Part shown: positions 41,030 through 49,026 of the stretch, piece by piece
Numbering within the stretch: position 1 is the stretch's first letter
Layout of the letters: each line of letters opens with the position of its first letter
Source of the DNA: Aquisphaera giovannonii
Lineage (GTDB): Bacteria; Planctomycetota; Planctomycetia; Isosphaerales; Isosphaeraceae
Length of the DNA: 64,000 nucleotides
NCBI RefSeq assembly: GCF_008087625.1
Contig: NZ_CP042997.1
Location: 4,030,001 to 4,094,000, forward strand
Direction of reading: 5' to 3'
The notes under the pieces: model-generated
The model's input: the letters and a program-made list of their open reading frames with translations, nothing else
Told to the model about the DNA's origin: nothing
Databases searched by the model: none
Program-made: the position numbers and the translations under genes

Positions 41030-42718
41030 ATGGACCGAACAGCGAGGACATGGATGTCCGTAGCGGCCTTCGGGCTGCTCGCCTGCGAGACGCCCGGGCC
41101 GGCCGCGGCCCAGGCGCCCACGAGCCCGAGGCCGCCGGCCGCCTCGGCGTCCCCCCCGGCCGCGTCGCCGGGGCCGGCAATCAACCCGCCGGCCGCCGCG
41201 AGCCCGGCCTTCGGCGCGCCGGCGGCCGACCTCCCGGTCCCGCTGCCGGTCGCCGCGCCCGCCGGCAACCCGCTCGCGAGGAACCTGGACCTGAAGGCCG
41301 CGCCCTTCGAGGCGAACGACCGCCGGTTCCCGATCAACCTGGCCGCCGCGCTGCGGCTGTCCGACGCCAGGCCCCTCATCGTCGCCGCCGCCCAGGCCGG
41401 CACCTGGGTCGCCGAGGCCGAACTCCTCAGGGCCAAGCTGCTCTGGGTCCCGACGCTCAACATCGGCTTCAACTACGTCCGACACGACGGCGGCGGCCCC
41501 GACTTCAACAAGGGCATCATGACCGCACCCTCGGTCAACTTCTTCTACGGGGGTGCGGGCATGACCTACACCCTGTTCACGGCCGACGCCGTCTTCCAGC
41601 CCCTCGTCGCCCGCCAGACGCTCAATGCGGCCCACTGGAATATCCAGACCGCGAAGAACGACGCCCTCCTCCAGACCTCCGACGCCTACTTCCGCGTCCA
41701 CCAGCAGCGCGGCATCTACACGGGCACCCTCTACAGCGTCGAACGCGGCCGCGAGCTCGTCCAGCGGGTCTCCGACCTCAGCGTCGAGCTGGTGCCCAAG
41801 GTCGAGGTGGACCGGGCCCGCAACATGCTCGCCGACCTGGAGCAGCAGGCCGTGATGGCCCGCCAGGAGTGGCGCGTCGCAAGCGCCGACCTCACCCAGG
41901 TCCTCCGGCTCGACCCTCGCGCCGTCCTCGAGCCGCTGGAGCACGACCACGCCCAGATCACGATCATCGACCCGGGCCGCACGCTCGACGACCTCATGCC
42001 CATCGCCCTGACCAACCGCCCCGAGTTGGCCGCCCACCAGGCGCTCGTGCAGGCGATGATGAACGAGATCCGGAATCAGAAGTGGCGTCCGCTCATCCCC
42101 AACCTCTGGCTCAACGGCTTCCAGACCCCGTATGAGATGCTCCAGGCGGGGATCTTCGGCCTGGGGCCCAACTCGAGCATGAACCAGTGGAAGGGCCGGT
42201 TCGACCTGAGCCTCCAGCCGCTCTGGCAGCTCGACTCCCTGGGCCTGGGCAACCTGGCGATGATCAAGTCGGCCAGGGGGATGCAATCCCAGGCGATCAT
42301 CCAGTTCCTGATGAACCAGGACGCCGTGGCGGCCGACGTCACCAGGGCCCAGGCCCGGGTGCAATCGGCGGCCGCCCGGGTGCTCCAGGCCGACCGCGCC
42401 CTCCGCACGGCGATCATCACCTTCAACGGCAACTACGAGGGGCTGCGCCAGACGACCAGGCTCGGCAACGTGCTGGTGCTGGTGAACCGCCCCCAGGAGG
42501 CGGTCTTCGCCCTCCAGCTCCTGCAGGTCGCCTTCAACGAGTACTTCACGACGGTGGCCGATTACAACCGCTCCCAGTTCGAGCTCTTCCATGCCCTCGG
42601 GTATCCGGCGCGCGAGATCGCCCAGCTCCGCCCGGCGGGCGACGCGGTCCCCGTCGATATCCAGCGGCCCGGCTACCTGCCTCCGGTCGGCAACGGCCCG
42701 CCCCCCGCGACCCGATGA
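41030..42718 (+). CDS. TolC/OprM-like outer-membrane efflux protein, copy 1
   Basis: A 562-residue outer membrane channel. Signal peptide at 1-29 (WMSVAAFGLLAC, cleavage near AAAQA), then a Pro/Ala-rich linker (about 30-85), then the two OEP domains. Typical features are INLAAALRLSDARPLIVAAA, the coiled QTLNAAHWNIQTAKNDALLQ hairpin and the mirrored second repeat ADVTRAQARVQSAAARVLQA. The ATG at 41030 has AAGGAAGG upstream; the frame's earlier ATG (40967) has none. It ends the pump-adaptor-channel set. A paralogue follows at 43547, with stretches of over 70 bases identical at the DNA level. Confidence 0.9.
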   Translation: MDRTARTWMSVAAFGLLACETPGPAAAQAPTSPRPPAASASPPAASPGPAINPPAAASPAFGAPAADLPVPLPVAAPAGNPLARNLDLKAAPFEANDRRFPINLAAALRLSDARPLIVAAAQAGTWVAEAELLRAKLLWVPTLNIGFNYVRHDGGGPDFNKGIMTAPSVNFFYGGAGMTYTLFTADAVFQPLVARQTLNAAHWNIQTAKNDALLQTSDAYFRVHQQRGIYTGTLYSVERGRELVQRVSDLSVELVPKVEVDRARNMLADLEQQAVMARQEWRVASADLTQVLRLDPRAVLEPLEHDHAQITIIDPGRTLDDLMPIALTNRPELAAHQALVQAMMNEIRNQKWRPLIPNLWLNGFQTPYEMLQAGIFGLGPNSSMNQWKGRFDLSLQPLWQLDSLGLGNLAMIKSARGMQSQAIIQFLMNQDAVAADVTRAQARVQSAAARVLQADRALRTAIITFNGNYEGLRQTTRLGNVLVLVNRPQEAVFALQLLQVAFNEYFTTVADYNRSQFELFHALGYPAREIAQLRPAGDAVPVDIQRPGYLPPVGNGPPPATR

Positions 42719-42791
42719 TGCCGTCCGACGGCGAGCCGCCGCCCGCGGCGGCCGCCCCATCCGCACCACCTATCCAAGGGGAGGAGGCCCC

Positions 42792-43487
42792 GTGTCCGAG
42801 CGCCCGTCCGCAAGGTTCCGCCCGTGCCTCGAGAACCTCGAGGCCAAGCAGCTGCCGAGCACAGTCGCGAGCCTCGGGGCGGCCGCCCGCCGGGTCGCGG
42901 CGGAGACGAAGGTCCAGCCCGAGGCCGTCCAGCCCAAGCCGACCCACGGCTACCTCGTCTTCCGCATCACCAACCCCAGCCGCTACAACAACACGGTCCT
43001 GCCGCCCTTCCAGCAGGTCCTCGTCCAGAGGGACCAGCCGGTCCGCGGCCAGACGTATAACATCCTCTCGGTCGTCGTCCGCAACGGCACGGCGAGGACC
43101 TTCACCGCCTCGGACAACCTCCGGGTGAGGCTCTCCCAGCAGAATTACTCGACGCCCATCCTGACCGACGACCAGCAGTGGCGGCCCGGCCAGTGGATCG
43201 TCTTCTACGTGCTGACGAAGAAGTACTACCCGCTGCCCTCGCAGGTCAAATCCGGGTTCAACTTCAATCTCGGCGGCGCCAGGTCCCTGGCGATCCCGGG
43301 ACCGTCCGGGATCTTCCAGCGGATCACGTACAACCCGGCCACCTTCCCGCGCACCCTGGACGCGATCACGTCCTTCGGCGTCGGGGCCCAGGGAGGGGCC
43401 GGCTACAAGTACGGCCTGCCCGTCACGAATGTCGCGGAGTTCGTCTCCGCGAAGACGAACCGGAACGACTTCGGCGGCTACTTCTGA
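42792..43487 (+). CDS. protein with LEPR-XLL-like N-terminal anchor motif
   Basis: A 231-residue protein located between the two TolC-like genes. The N-terminus (SERPSARFRPCLENLEAKQL) resembles the LEPR-XLL or LExLExRxLPS signature that opens many planctomycete surface or secreted proteins. A beta-rich domain follows (TNPSRYNNTVLPPFQQV, then IVFYVLTKKYYPLPSQVKSG) and the tail has GGAGYKYGLPVTN. The start is GTG at 42792, preceded by GGGGAGGAGG, because the frame further upstream lies in the previous gene. Its gene position hints at a role at the cell surface or with the efflux channels, but no activity is recognised. Confidence 0.6.
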   Translation: MSERPSARFRPCLENLEAKQLPSTVASLGAAARRVAAETKVQPEAVQPKPTHGYLVFRITNPSRYNNTVLPPFQQVLVQRDQPVRGQTYNILSVVVRNGTARTFTASDNLRVRLSQQNYSTPILTDDQQWRPGQWIVFYVLTKKYYPLPSQVKSGFNFNLGGARSLAIPGPSGIFQRITYNPATFPRTLDAITSFGVGAQGGAGYKYGLPVTNVAEFVSAKTNRNDFGGYF

Positions 43488-43546
43488 ACGGCCCCGGCGG
43501 ACCCGACCGCGACGACAGACAGAGGAGAGGGAGGGCGAGGATCGCC

Positions 43547-45448
43547 ATGCGTCACAGGTGCGCGAGGATATTGTTCGCGGGGGCGGCGCTGCTCACGTGG
43601 CCCGGCACGTCGGCGTCCGCGGCCGCGGCGGGGATGATGGACGCCGCGGACGGGGCATCGCCCCCGGCATCCGCGGGCGTCGACGGCGCCCGCATCGACG
43701 ACATGCCGTCCACGGTCTCGCCCGCGATCGCGCGGTTCCTGCGGGAGAACGGCGACAGGCCCATCCCCGCGGTGCCCGCGGCGCGGCCGCCCTCGGCCGT
43801 CGCCCCCGGCTCGGGCCGGCCGCCGATCGGCCCGTCGCCCGGTCCGCCGTCGCCCCTCGCCGTTCGGCCGGACATACCCCAGCCGCCCTCGGGCGGCGGA
43901 GCCTCGCCGGGCCTCCCCCCCCAACCCTCCCCGCCGCAGGACAACAGGCCGTTCGCGAATTCCCCGTTCGTCACGCCCGCCCCCCCCGGCGGCGACGCGC
44001 TTGCCGCGGCGGGCCTCGAGCTCAAGGCCGCCCCCTTCGAACCGACCGACCTGAGGTTCCCGATCAACCTGGCCGCCGCGCTGCGGCTGTCCGACGCCAG
44101 GCCCCTCATCGTCGCCGCCGCCCAGGCCGGCGTCTGGACCGCCGAGGCCGACCTGATGCGGGCCAAGGTCCTCTGGGTGCCCAGCGCCCTCTTCGGCGTC
44201 GACTACACCCGGCATGACGGCGGGGGCCCCGACTTCAACAAGGGCGTGATGACCGCCGCGTCCGTCAACTACTTCATGGGCGGCGGCGGCCTGGGCCTCT
44301 ACGTGAACGTCACGGATGCCGTCTTCGAACCGCTCGTCGCCCGGCAGGCCCTCAACGCCGCGCACTGGGACGTGCAGGCTTCGAAGAACGACGCCCTCTT
44401 CCAGGCCGCCGACGCCTACTTCCGCGTCCACCAGTACCGGGGCATGTACGCCGGGGCCCTGTACACCGTCGAGTACGGCCGGCTCCTCATCGACAAGATC
44501 CAGGCGCTCAGCCGCGAGCTCGTGCCCCTGGACGAGGTCGACCGGGCCCGCAACATGGTGGCCGACCTGGAGCAGCGAGCCGTCCTCGCCCGCCAGGAGT
44601 GGCGCGTCGCCAGCGCCGACCTGACCCAGGTCCTCCGGCTCGACCCCCGCGCGGTCCTCGAGCCCCAGGAGCACGACCACGCCCAGATCACGATCATCGA
44701 CCCGGGCCGCACGCTCGACGACCTCATGCCCATCGCCCTGGCCAACCGCCCCGAACTGTCGTCGAGGCGGGCGAGCCTGCTGGCGGCGGAGGCCCGCATC
44801 CGCCGCGAGAAGATGCGGCCCCTCCTCCCCCTGCTCACGGTCAACGGCTTCCAGCACCCGGGCTTCACCATGCAGGGCGGCGTCTTCGGCCTGGGGCCCA
44901 ATAGCAGCCTCAACCAGTTCGTCGGCCGCAACGACGTCACGCTCGGCGTCTTCTGGCAGCTCGAGGGCCTGGGGATCGGGAACCTGGCGCGGATCAAGCA
45001 GCAGCGCGGACTGGAGTCGGACTCGATCATCCGGCTCCGTCGCCAGCAGGACCTGGTGGCCGCGGACGTCACCCGCGCCCTCGCCCGGGTGCAGTCCGCG
45101 GCGGCCCGCGTGCTGCAAGCGGACCGCGCCCTCCGTACCGGCATCGTCACCTTCATCGGTCACCTGGAAGGCCTGGGGCAGACCCGCCGGCTCGAGAACG
45201 TCCTGATCTTGACGTTCCGGCCCCAGGAGGCGGTCTACTCCCTCGACATGCTCAACGTGGCGTTCAACGAATACTTCACGACCGTGGCCGAGTACAACCG
45301 GGCGCAGTTCGACCTCTTCCACGCGCTCGGATACCCGGCCCGCGAGCTCAGCCAACTGCGCCCCGTCGGCACCCCGCTGCCGGTGGATACCGAGCGGCCG
45401 GTCTACCTGCCCGGCGTCGGCGTCGGCCCCCCGCCGGCGACCCGCTGA
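43547..45448 (+). CDS. TolC/OprM-like outer-membrane efflux protein, copy 2
   Basis: A 633-residue paralogue of the channel at 41030. Signal peptide at 1-27 (RILFAGAALLTWPGT), then a longer Pro/Ala-rich linker (about 40-160), then the same OEP repeats: INLAAALRLSDARPLIVAAA and HDHAQITIIDPGRTLDDLMP are shared word for word. Differences concentrate in the outer hairpins and loops (for example GGGGLGLYVNVTDAVFEPLV). Two channel genes behind one pump suggests alternative exit ducts or a duplication still being sorted. A ribosome-binding GAGGGAGGGCGAGG precedes the ATG. Confidence 0.9.
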   Translation: MRHRCARILFAGAALLTWPGTSASAAAAGMMDAADGASPPASAGVDGARIDDMPSTVSPAIARFLRENGDRPIPAVPAARPPSAVAPGSGRPPIGPSPGPPSPLAVRPDIPQPPSGGGASPGLPPQPSPPQDNRPFANSPFVTPAPPGGDALAAAGLELKAAPFEPTDLRFPINLAAALRLSDARPLIVAAAQAGVWTAEADLMRAKVLWVPSALFGVDYTRHDGGGPDFNKGVMTAASVNYFMGGGGLGLYVNVTDAVFEPLVARQALNAAHWDVQASKNDALFQAADAYFRVHQYRGMYAGALYTVEYGRLLIDKIQALSRELVPLDEVDRARNMVADLEQRAVLARQEWRVASADLTQVLRLDPRAVLEPQEHDHAQITIIDPGRTLDDLMPIALANRPELSSRRASLLAAEARIRREKMRPLLPLLTVNGFQHPGFTMQGGVFGLGPNSSLNQFVGRNDVTLGVFWQLEGLGIGNLARIKQQRGLESDSIIRLRRQQDLVAADVTRALARVQSAAARVLQADRALRTGIVTFIGHLEGLGQTRRLENVLILTFRPQEAVYSLDMLNVAFNEYFTTVAEYNRAQFDLFHALGYPARELSQLRPVGTPLPVDTERPVYLPGVGVGPPPATR

Positions 45449-45490
45449 ATGACCTCGATCTCAGGGAAGACGTAGCAGAGGAGACGGACC

Positions 45491-46150
45491 ATGCATCAGA
45501 AAGCGACGACCGGGGCCGGAACCGGCCTCGTGGCGCTGGCCTTCGCGATCGCACTCTCGGGCGCGACCCCCCAAGCCCACGGCGACGACGGCAGGCCGTG
45601 TGCGGAGGGCTGCAAGCTCCAGCACGCCCACCATTACCGACAGGCCATGCCCGCGGCCGGCACGCTCGGATACGGGCCCCCGGGCATCCATCCGGGCTTC
45701 CAGGGCTTCGGGCTCGGCTGGCACCGCGGATACGGCTACGGCGGCAGGGCGCTGGGCCCCGGTGCCGAGGGGGGCTACCCGTTCTACGGCGGCCCCGGCT
45801 ATCCCCACCCCTGGCCGACGCTCCGCCGGATCGGCGGGATCAACCCGTTCCCCCACTTCATCGGCCCCGGCGGCCCTACCCCGACCTGCCCCAATTTCTA
45901 CGGCGAGCCCGGTCAGCTCAGGCCGGATAGCCCCGTGGTGCAGATCGTCGGCGCGCCTCCGGAGATGGGCTACGGCCAGTTTCACGGCATGCTCCCGTAT
46001 CCCGATTCCACGTTCGCCCCGTTCACGGCCGCCGCGAGCGGCGAGGCCACCGGGGTCGGCGCGACGCCCCCCGCGCCCGAGGCCAACTCGCCCAACGGGC
46101 TCCCCACGGCCCCCTCGCCCGCGAACACCCCGCCCCCGTCGAGGCCCTGA
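45491..46150 (+). CDS. exported Gly/Pro/Tyr-rich protein
   Basis: A 219-residue protein with a Sec signal peptide (GTGLVALAFAIALSGATP, cleavage near AHG) and a CAEGCKLQHAHHYRQ segment just after it. The rest is Gly-, Pro- and Tyr-rich with His and no recognisable domain, ending with a Pro/Ser/Thr tail. Similar low-complexity exported proteins are common in planctomycetes and are thought to be cell-surface material. It follows the second TolC-like gene by 42 bp. Confidence 0.65.
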   Translation: MHQKATTGAGTGLVALAFAIALSGATPQAHGDDGRPCAEGCKLQHAHHYRQAMPAAGTLGYGPPGIHPGFQGFGLGWHRGYGYGGRALGPGAEGGYPFYGGPGYPHPWPTLRRIGGINPFPHFIGPGGPTPTCPNFYGEPGQLRPDSPVVQIVGAPPEMGYGQFHGMLPYPDSTFAPFTAAASGEATGVGATPPAPEANSPNGLPTAPSPANTPPPSRP

Positions 46151-46262
46151 ACCGGGGCCGGGGCCGGTTCCTCACGACCACGGCCCCAAGAATCGCCGTC
46201 GGCCAGCGAATAGGCTCGGAGGCAAGCTCACCCTCCGGGCCCATTCTTGTTGAGGTACTGCG

Positions 46263-46622
46263 ATGGCGACCGAGGACCGCGGCAACCCCGGCATGCTCGA
46301 CATCCTGGACACGGCCCTGATCGGGGCGATCAAGGGCGCCGTCTGGCTGCCTCTGGTCGCCCTCCCCCGGCTGATCCAGCGGACTTTACCCTCGGTGGTC
46401 AAGCTGCTCCGCGTCGCGGTCCTCGCGGCGGTCTGGCTCGTCCTGGTCTTCGGCCCGCTGCCGTTCCTCGACGGCGTGGACGACCCGATCCTCGGCTTCG
46501 CCCTCGCGGGCTGGACCGTGGTCGCTTGCCTCGGCTCGGCGATCGGCCTGCTCAGGCTGCGCCGGATCGCCCTCAGGCGGCCGGGGCCCAAGCCTCGCGA
46601 CCTCAGGGAAGCGTTCGCCTGA
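46263..46622 (+). CDS. small membrane protein
   Basis: A 119-residue protein with two hydrophobic segments: LLRVAVLAAVWLVLVFGPLP and LGFALAGWTVVACLGSAIG, each a probable TM helix, in a hairpin with a short periplasmic DGVDDP loop. An amphipathic N-terminal region precedes them. I do not recognise the family. It lies between the exported Gly/Pro-rich protein gene and the tRNA-Ser, which is on the other strand. Confidence 0.6.
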   Translation: MATEDRGNPGMLDILDTALIGAIKGAVWLPLVALPRLIQRTLPSVVKLLRVAVLAAVWLVLVFGPLPFLDGVDDPILGFALAGWTVVACLGSAIGLLRLRRIALRRPGPKPRDLREAFA

Positions 46623-46698
46623 TCGGGCGAAGCGCCTTGATGTACCGCCCGCGTCTTGACCCGGCCGGCATCATCGCCCGCCATCGGCCCGACACAAA

Positions 46699-46786
<88 letters not shown>

Positions 46787-46892
46787 GGAACGCTGCAACC
46801 CGCCCTAGGGTTCTGACTTCGGTCTCTGCTCCTTGCCTGCGATCCTGGCGGAGCCGCGTCCTGGCAAGAACGGGAGCGTGTCGCCGGGATTT

Positions 46893-46921
46893 AGATTACT
46901 GGACACAGGGCTCTTTGGCAA
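46893..46921 (-). promoter_or_regulatory. sigma70-like promoter candidate for tRNA-Ser
   Basis: On the minus strand, TTGCCA (46921-46916) and TAATCT (46898-46893) are spaced 17 bases and point towards the tRNA, whose 5' end lies about 100 bases downstream. The rest of the gap 46922-47181 shows no gene or repeat. Confidence 0.42.
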
Positions 46922-47181
46922 TGGGCCCTGGCCGGCGAGCGACCTTCGTCCGGCAATCCTGATGGAGTCTCCCCGAGCGACGGGGCCCGCGGCCCATGTC
47001 GAGGCTCGGTCCGCGCCCGCCACCGTCCGGTGCCTGCACGCCCGCCACGACGCGATGCCGGCGCCCGCTTCGCGAGCAATCCGCGGCCCTCCGCACGTGC
47101 TCGCATGGGATTTGCTGCAGAGGGCCCATCGGCCGAGCGGGGCCGCGTCCCGCCCCCATTCCACGATACGGAGAGGATCCG

Positions 47182-48207
47182 ATGAGCCGGCGTGCTGACC
47201 CGCAGCGGGGTGAGCCGACAGACTACGAAGCCGAGCAGGTCCGACGGATCGCCGCCTGGAAATCGCAGCCCCCCAACCCGTTGGCCGAGCTCTGGACCAC
47301 GCTCACGCTGCCGGCGGCCAGGGCGGTGGAGAAGCTCATCCCCGACCGGCTGGCCGGATGGACCGTCGAACGGATCCTGGACACGGCCGATCTGCTGGCC
47401 GGCCAGGAGGACATCAAGCGGAGCGCCGGCGTCCGGGACCTCGCCGAGCTCCGCGGGCGCCCTATGGAGGAATGCGACCGGATGGCCCGGCAGGTCGGGC
47501 TGGGGGCCATGGCGGTGGCGACCGCCGAGGGGGCGGCCACCGGCGCCGGCGGCGCCTGGACCACCCTGCTCGACGTCCCCTTGCTGTTCGGGCTGGCACT
47601 GCGGACCATCTACAAGATCGGCCACTGCTACGGGTATCCCCTGGACGGAGATGGCGGCCGCGCCCTCGCGCTGGCCACCCTCGTCACCGCCCTCTCCGGC
47701 TCGCTCGAGGTCCGGCGGCAGCGGCTCCGGCGCCTCCGCGAGTTCGAGGAGATGGTCTTCGACGAGGCCGAGGAAGAGGTGCTCACCCAGGAGGTGCTCT
47801 CGTTCCTCTTCCAGATCGAGGCGTTCGAGGAGATCCCGGGAGTCGGCGCCCTCTCCGGGGCCGCACTGAACCTGGCGCTCATCCGGCGGGTGGACGTGGC
47901 CGCCCGGCGGGTCTTCCAGGAACGCTGGCTCCGAGGCGGCGGGAAGATCGAGGGCTACATCGAGCCGGCGGAGGCCCATCCCCGCGCGCTGGCCCCGGGG
48001 ATCTCCGGCGCCTTGGGGAGACTGGCGTACTCGGGATGCTACTCCGTGGTCTTCGGGGTGGCGGTGCCGTTCTACGCCTCGGCCGCCGTTCTCCGGCCGG
48101 CGGGCGACGCCGTGGCTCGCGGAGTCGGGCGGGCCGCCAGCCGGGCCCAGGTCGCGACCGCGTCCTTGATCCCTGGCCGCCGACCGGCCCCGGCCCTCTC
48201 GGCCTGA
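47182..48207 (+). CDS. EcsC family protein
   Basis: A 341-residue EcsC-like protein. The family core runs through VGLGAMAVATAEGAATGAGG, LLDVPLLFGLALRTIYKIGH and EIPGVGALSGAALNLALIRR, the hydrophobic Gly-rich pieces that give EcsC proteins their membrane-associated helical bundle. Soluble Arg- and Glu-rich parts surround them. EcsC was named from the Bacillus ABC exporter operon ecsABC, but no ABC genes are nearby here, and the role of stand-alone members is unknown. The ATG at 47182 follows GGAGAGG. The gene stands alone. Confidence 0.85.
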   Translation: MSRRADPQRGEPTDYEAEQVRRIAAWKSQPPNPLAELWTTLTLPAARAVEKLIPDRLAGWTVERILDTADLLAGQEDIKRSAGVRDLAELRGRPMEECDRMARQVGLGAMAVATAEGAATGAGGAWTTLLDVPLLFGLALRTIYKIGHCYGYPLDGDGGRALALATLVTALSGSLEVRRQRLRRLREFEEMVFDEAEEEVLTQEVLSFLFQIEAFEEIPGVGALSGAALNLALIRRVDVAARRVFQERWLRGGGKIEGYIEPAEAHPRALAPGISGALGRLAYSGCYSVVFGVAVPFYASAAVLRPAGDAVARGVGRAASRAQVATASLIPGRRPAPALSA

Positions 48208-48270
48208 CCCCGATCGCCCCGAGGCGGCTCGGCGGGGCACGCACGAGCCGCCCTCCACGTCAGGCCGGGG

Positions 48271-48996
48271 TCAGTGCCCTGGCCCGGCGTACGGGCCTGC
48301 GGGGCGTTCGCCCGCGCTCTTCCTCGCCTCGTCGATGCCCCTCTGTACGCCCGCGACGGTCTCGTCGAAGTAGGCCGGCCCGGCCTCGACGACCCATTCG
48401 TGCAGGGCATGCTCGGTCGCCAGTCCCTCCTTGTCGAGCCGTTTCTGGGTGTCGTTGGCCAGCAGCACCCCGCGGAGGACGGCGGCCTCCACGTCGCCGA
48501 CGGCGAGCGCGGCGTTGCCCTGGTCCCGGAGCAGGGGGGCGAAGGCCACTCGCTCGACCCCCAGGCGGGCCGCCTCCCGCCCGGCCGTGCGGCCCACCCG
48601 TTCCATCGTGCCGAGCGACAGGGAGCCCTCGTCGCCGAGGCCGACCAGCAGGAGCCGCCCCGCCTTGATGGTGCCCGGGCGAGGCGTAAGAAGGAGCGTC
48701 TCGCCATCGTCGCCGACGAACTCGCCACGATCTCGGAGCGATCGGATCACCCCGCCCAGCCGCTCATCCAGGGTGACGGCCGCCCCGAGCGTCCGGTCGC
48801 CACCTTGCTTGTGCCGGAAGTAGCAGACCACCTGGAGCGGCACGTCGGCGTCGTACGGGCCCTGCGCCCGGACGATGACCTTCACGCCGTTCGTGCCCTC
48901 CAGCGTCCTGTCCCGGGGGCCTTTGCGATCATCGGCGCTTGCGATTCCGCCCAGGACGAGCCCCAGCACGACGACCATCAAGCCTGTCCGCTTCAT
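48271..48996 (-). CDS. exported stand-alone M17 aminopeptidase N-terminal domain
   Basis: A 241-residue protein with a signal peptide (MKRTGLMVVVLGLVLGGIA, cleavage after SADD near residue 23). The rest resembles the N-terminal domain of leucyl aminopeptidases (M17): LDERLGGVIRSLRDRGEFVG, ETLLLTPRPGTIKAGRLLLV then GLGDE, and VERVAFAPLLRD. The catalytic C-terminal domain with the zinc ligands is missing, and codon use continues cleanly to the stop, so this is not a recent truncation. In M17 enzymes this macro-like domain is regulatory or structural. The exported single-domain form suggests binding of a ligand or partner and not peptide hydrolysis. Confidence 0.65.
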   Translation of the reverse strand: MKRTGLMVVVLGLVLGGIASADDRKGPRDRTLEGTNGVKVIVRAQGPYDADVPLQVVCYFRHKQGGDRTLGAAVTLDERLGGVIRSLRDRGEFVGDDGETLLLTPRPGTIKAGRLLLVGLGDEGSLSLGTMERVGRTAGREAARLGVERVAFAPLLRDQGNAALAVGDVEAAVLRGVLLANDTQKRLDKEGLATEHALHEWVVEAGPAYFDETVAGVQRGIDEARKSAGERPAGPYAGPGH

Positions 48997-49026
48997 GATG
49001 CCTCCCGCGGGACGCGGTCCCGGTGA

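Noticed and set aside
39116-42769. 1217-codon minus-strand frame across the adaptor and TolC-like genes
   Set aside because: Antisense shadow of two recognisable efflux genes, without any domain.
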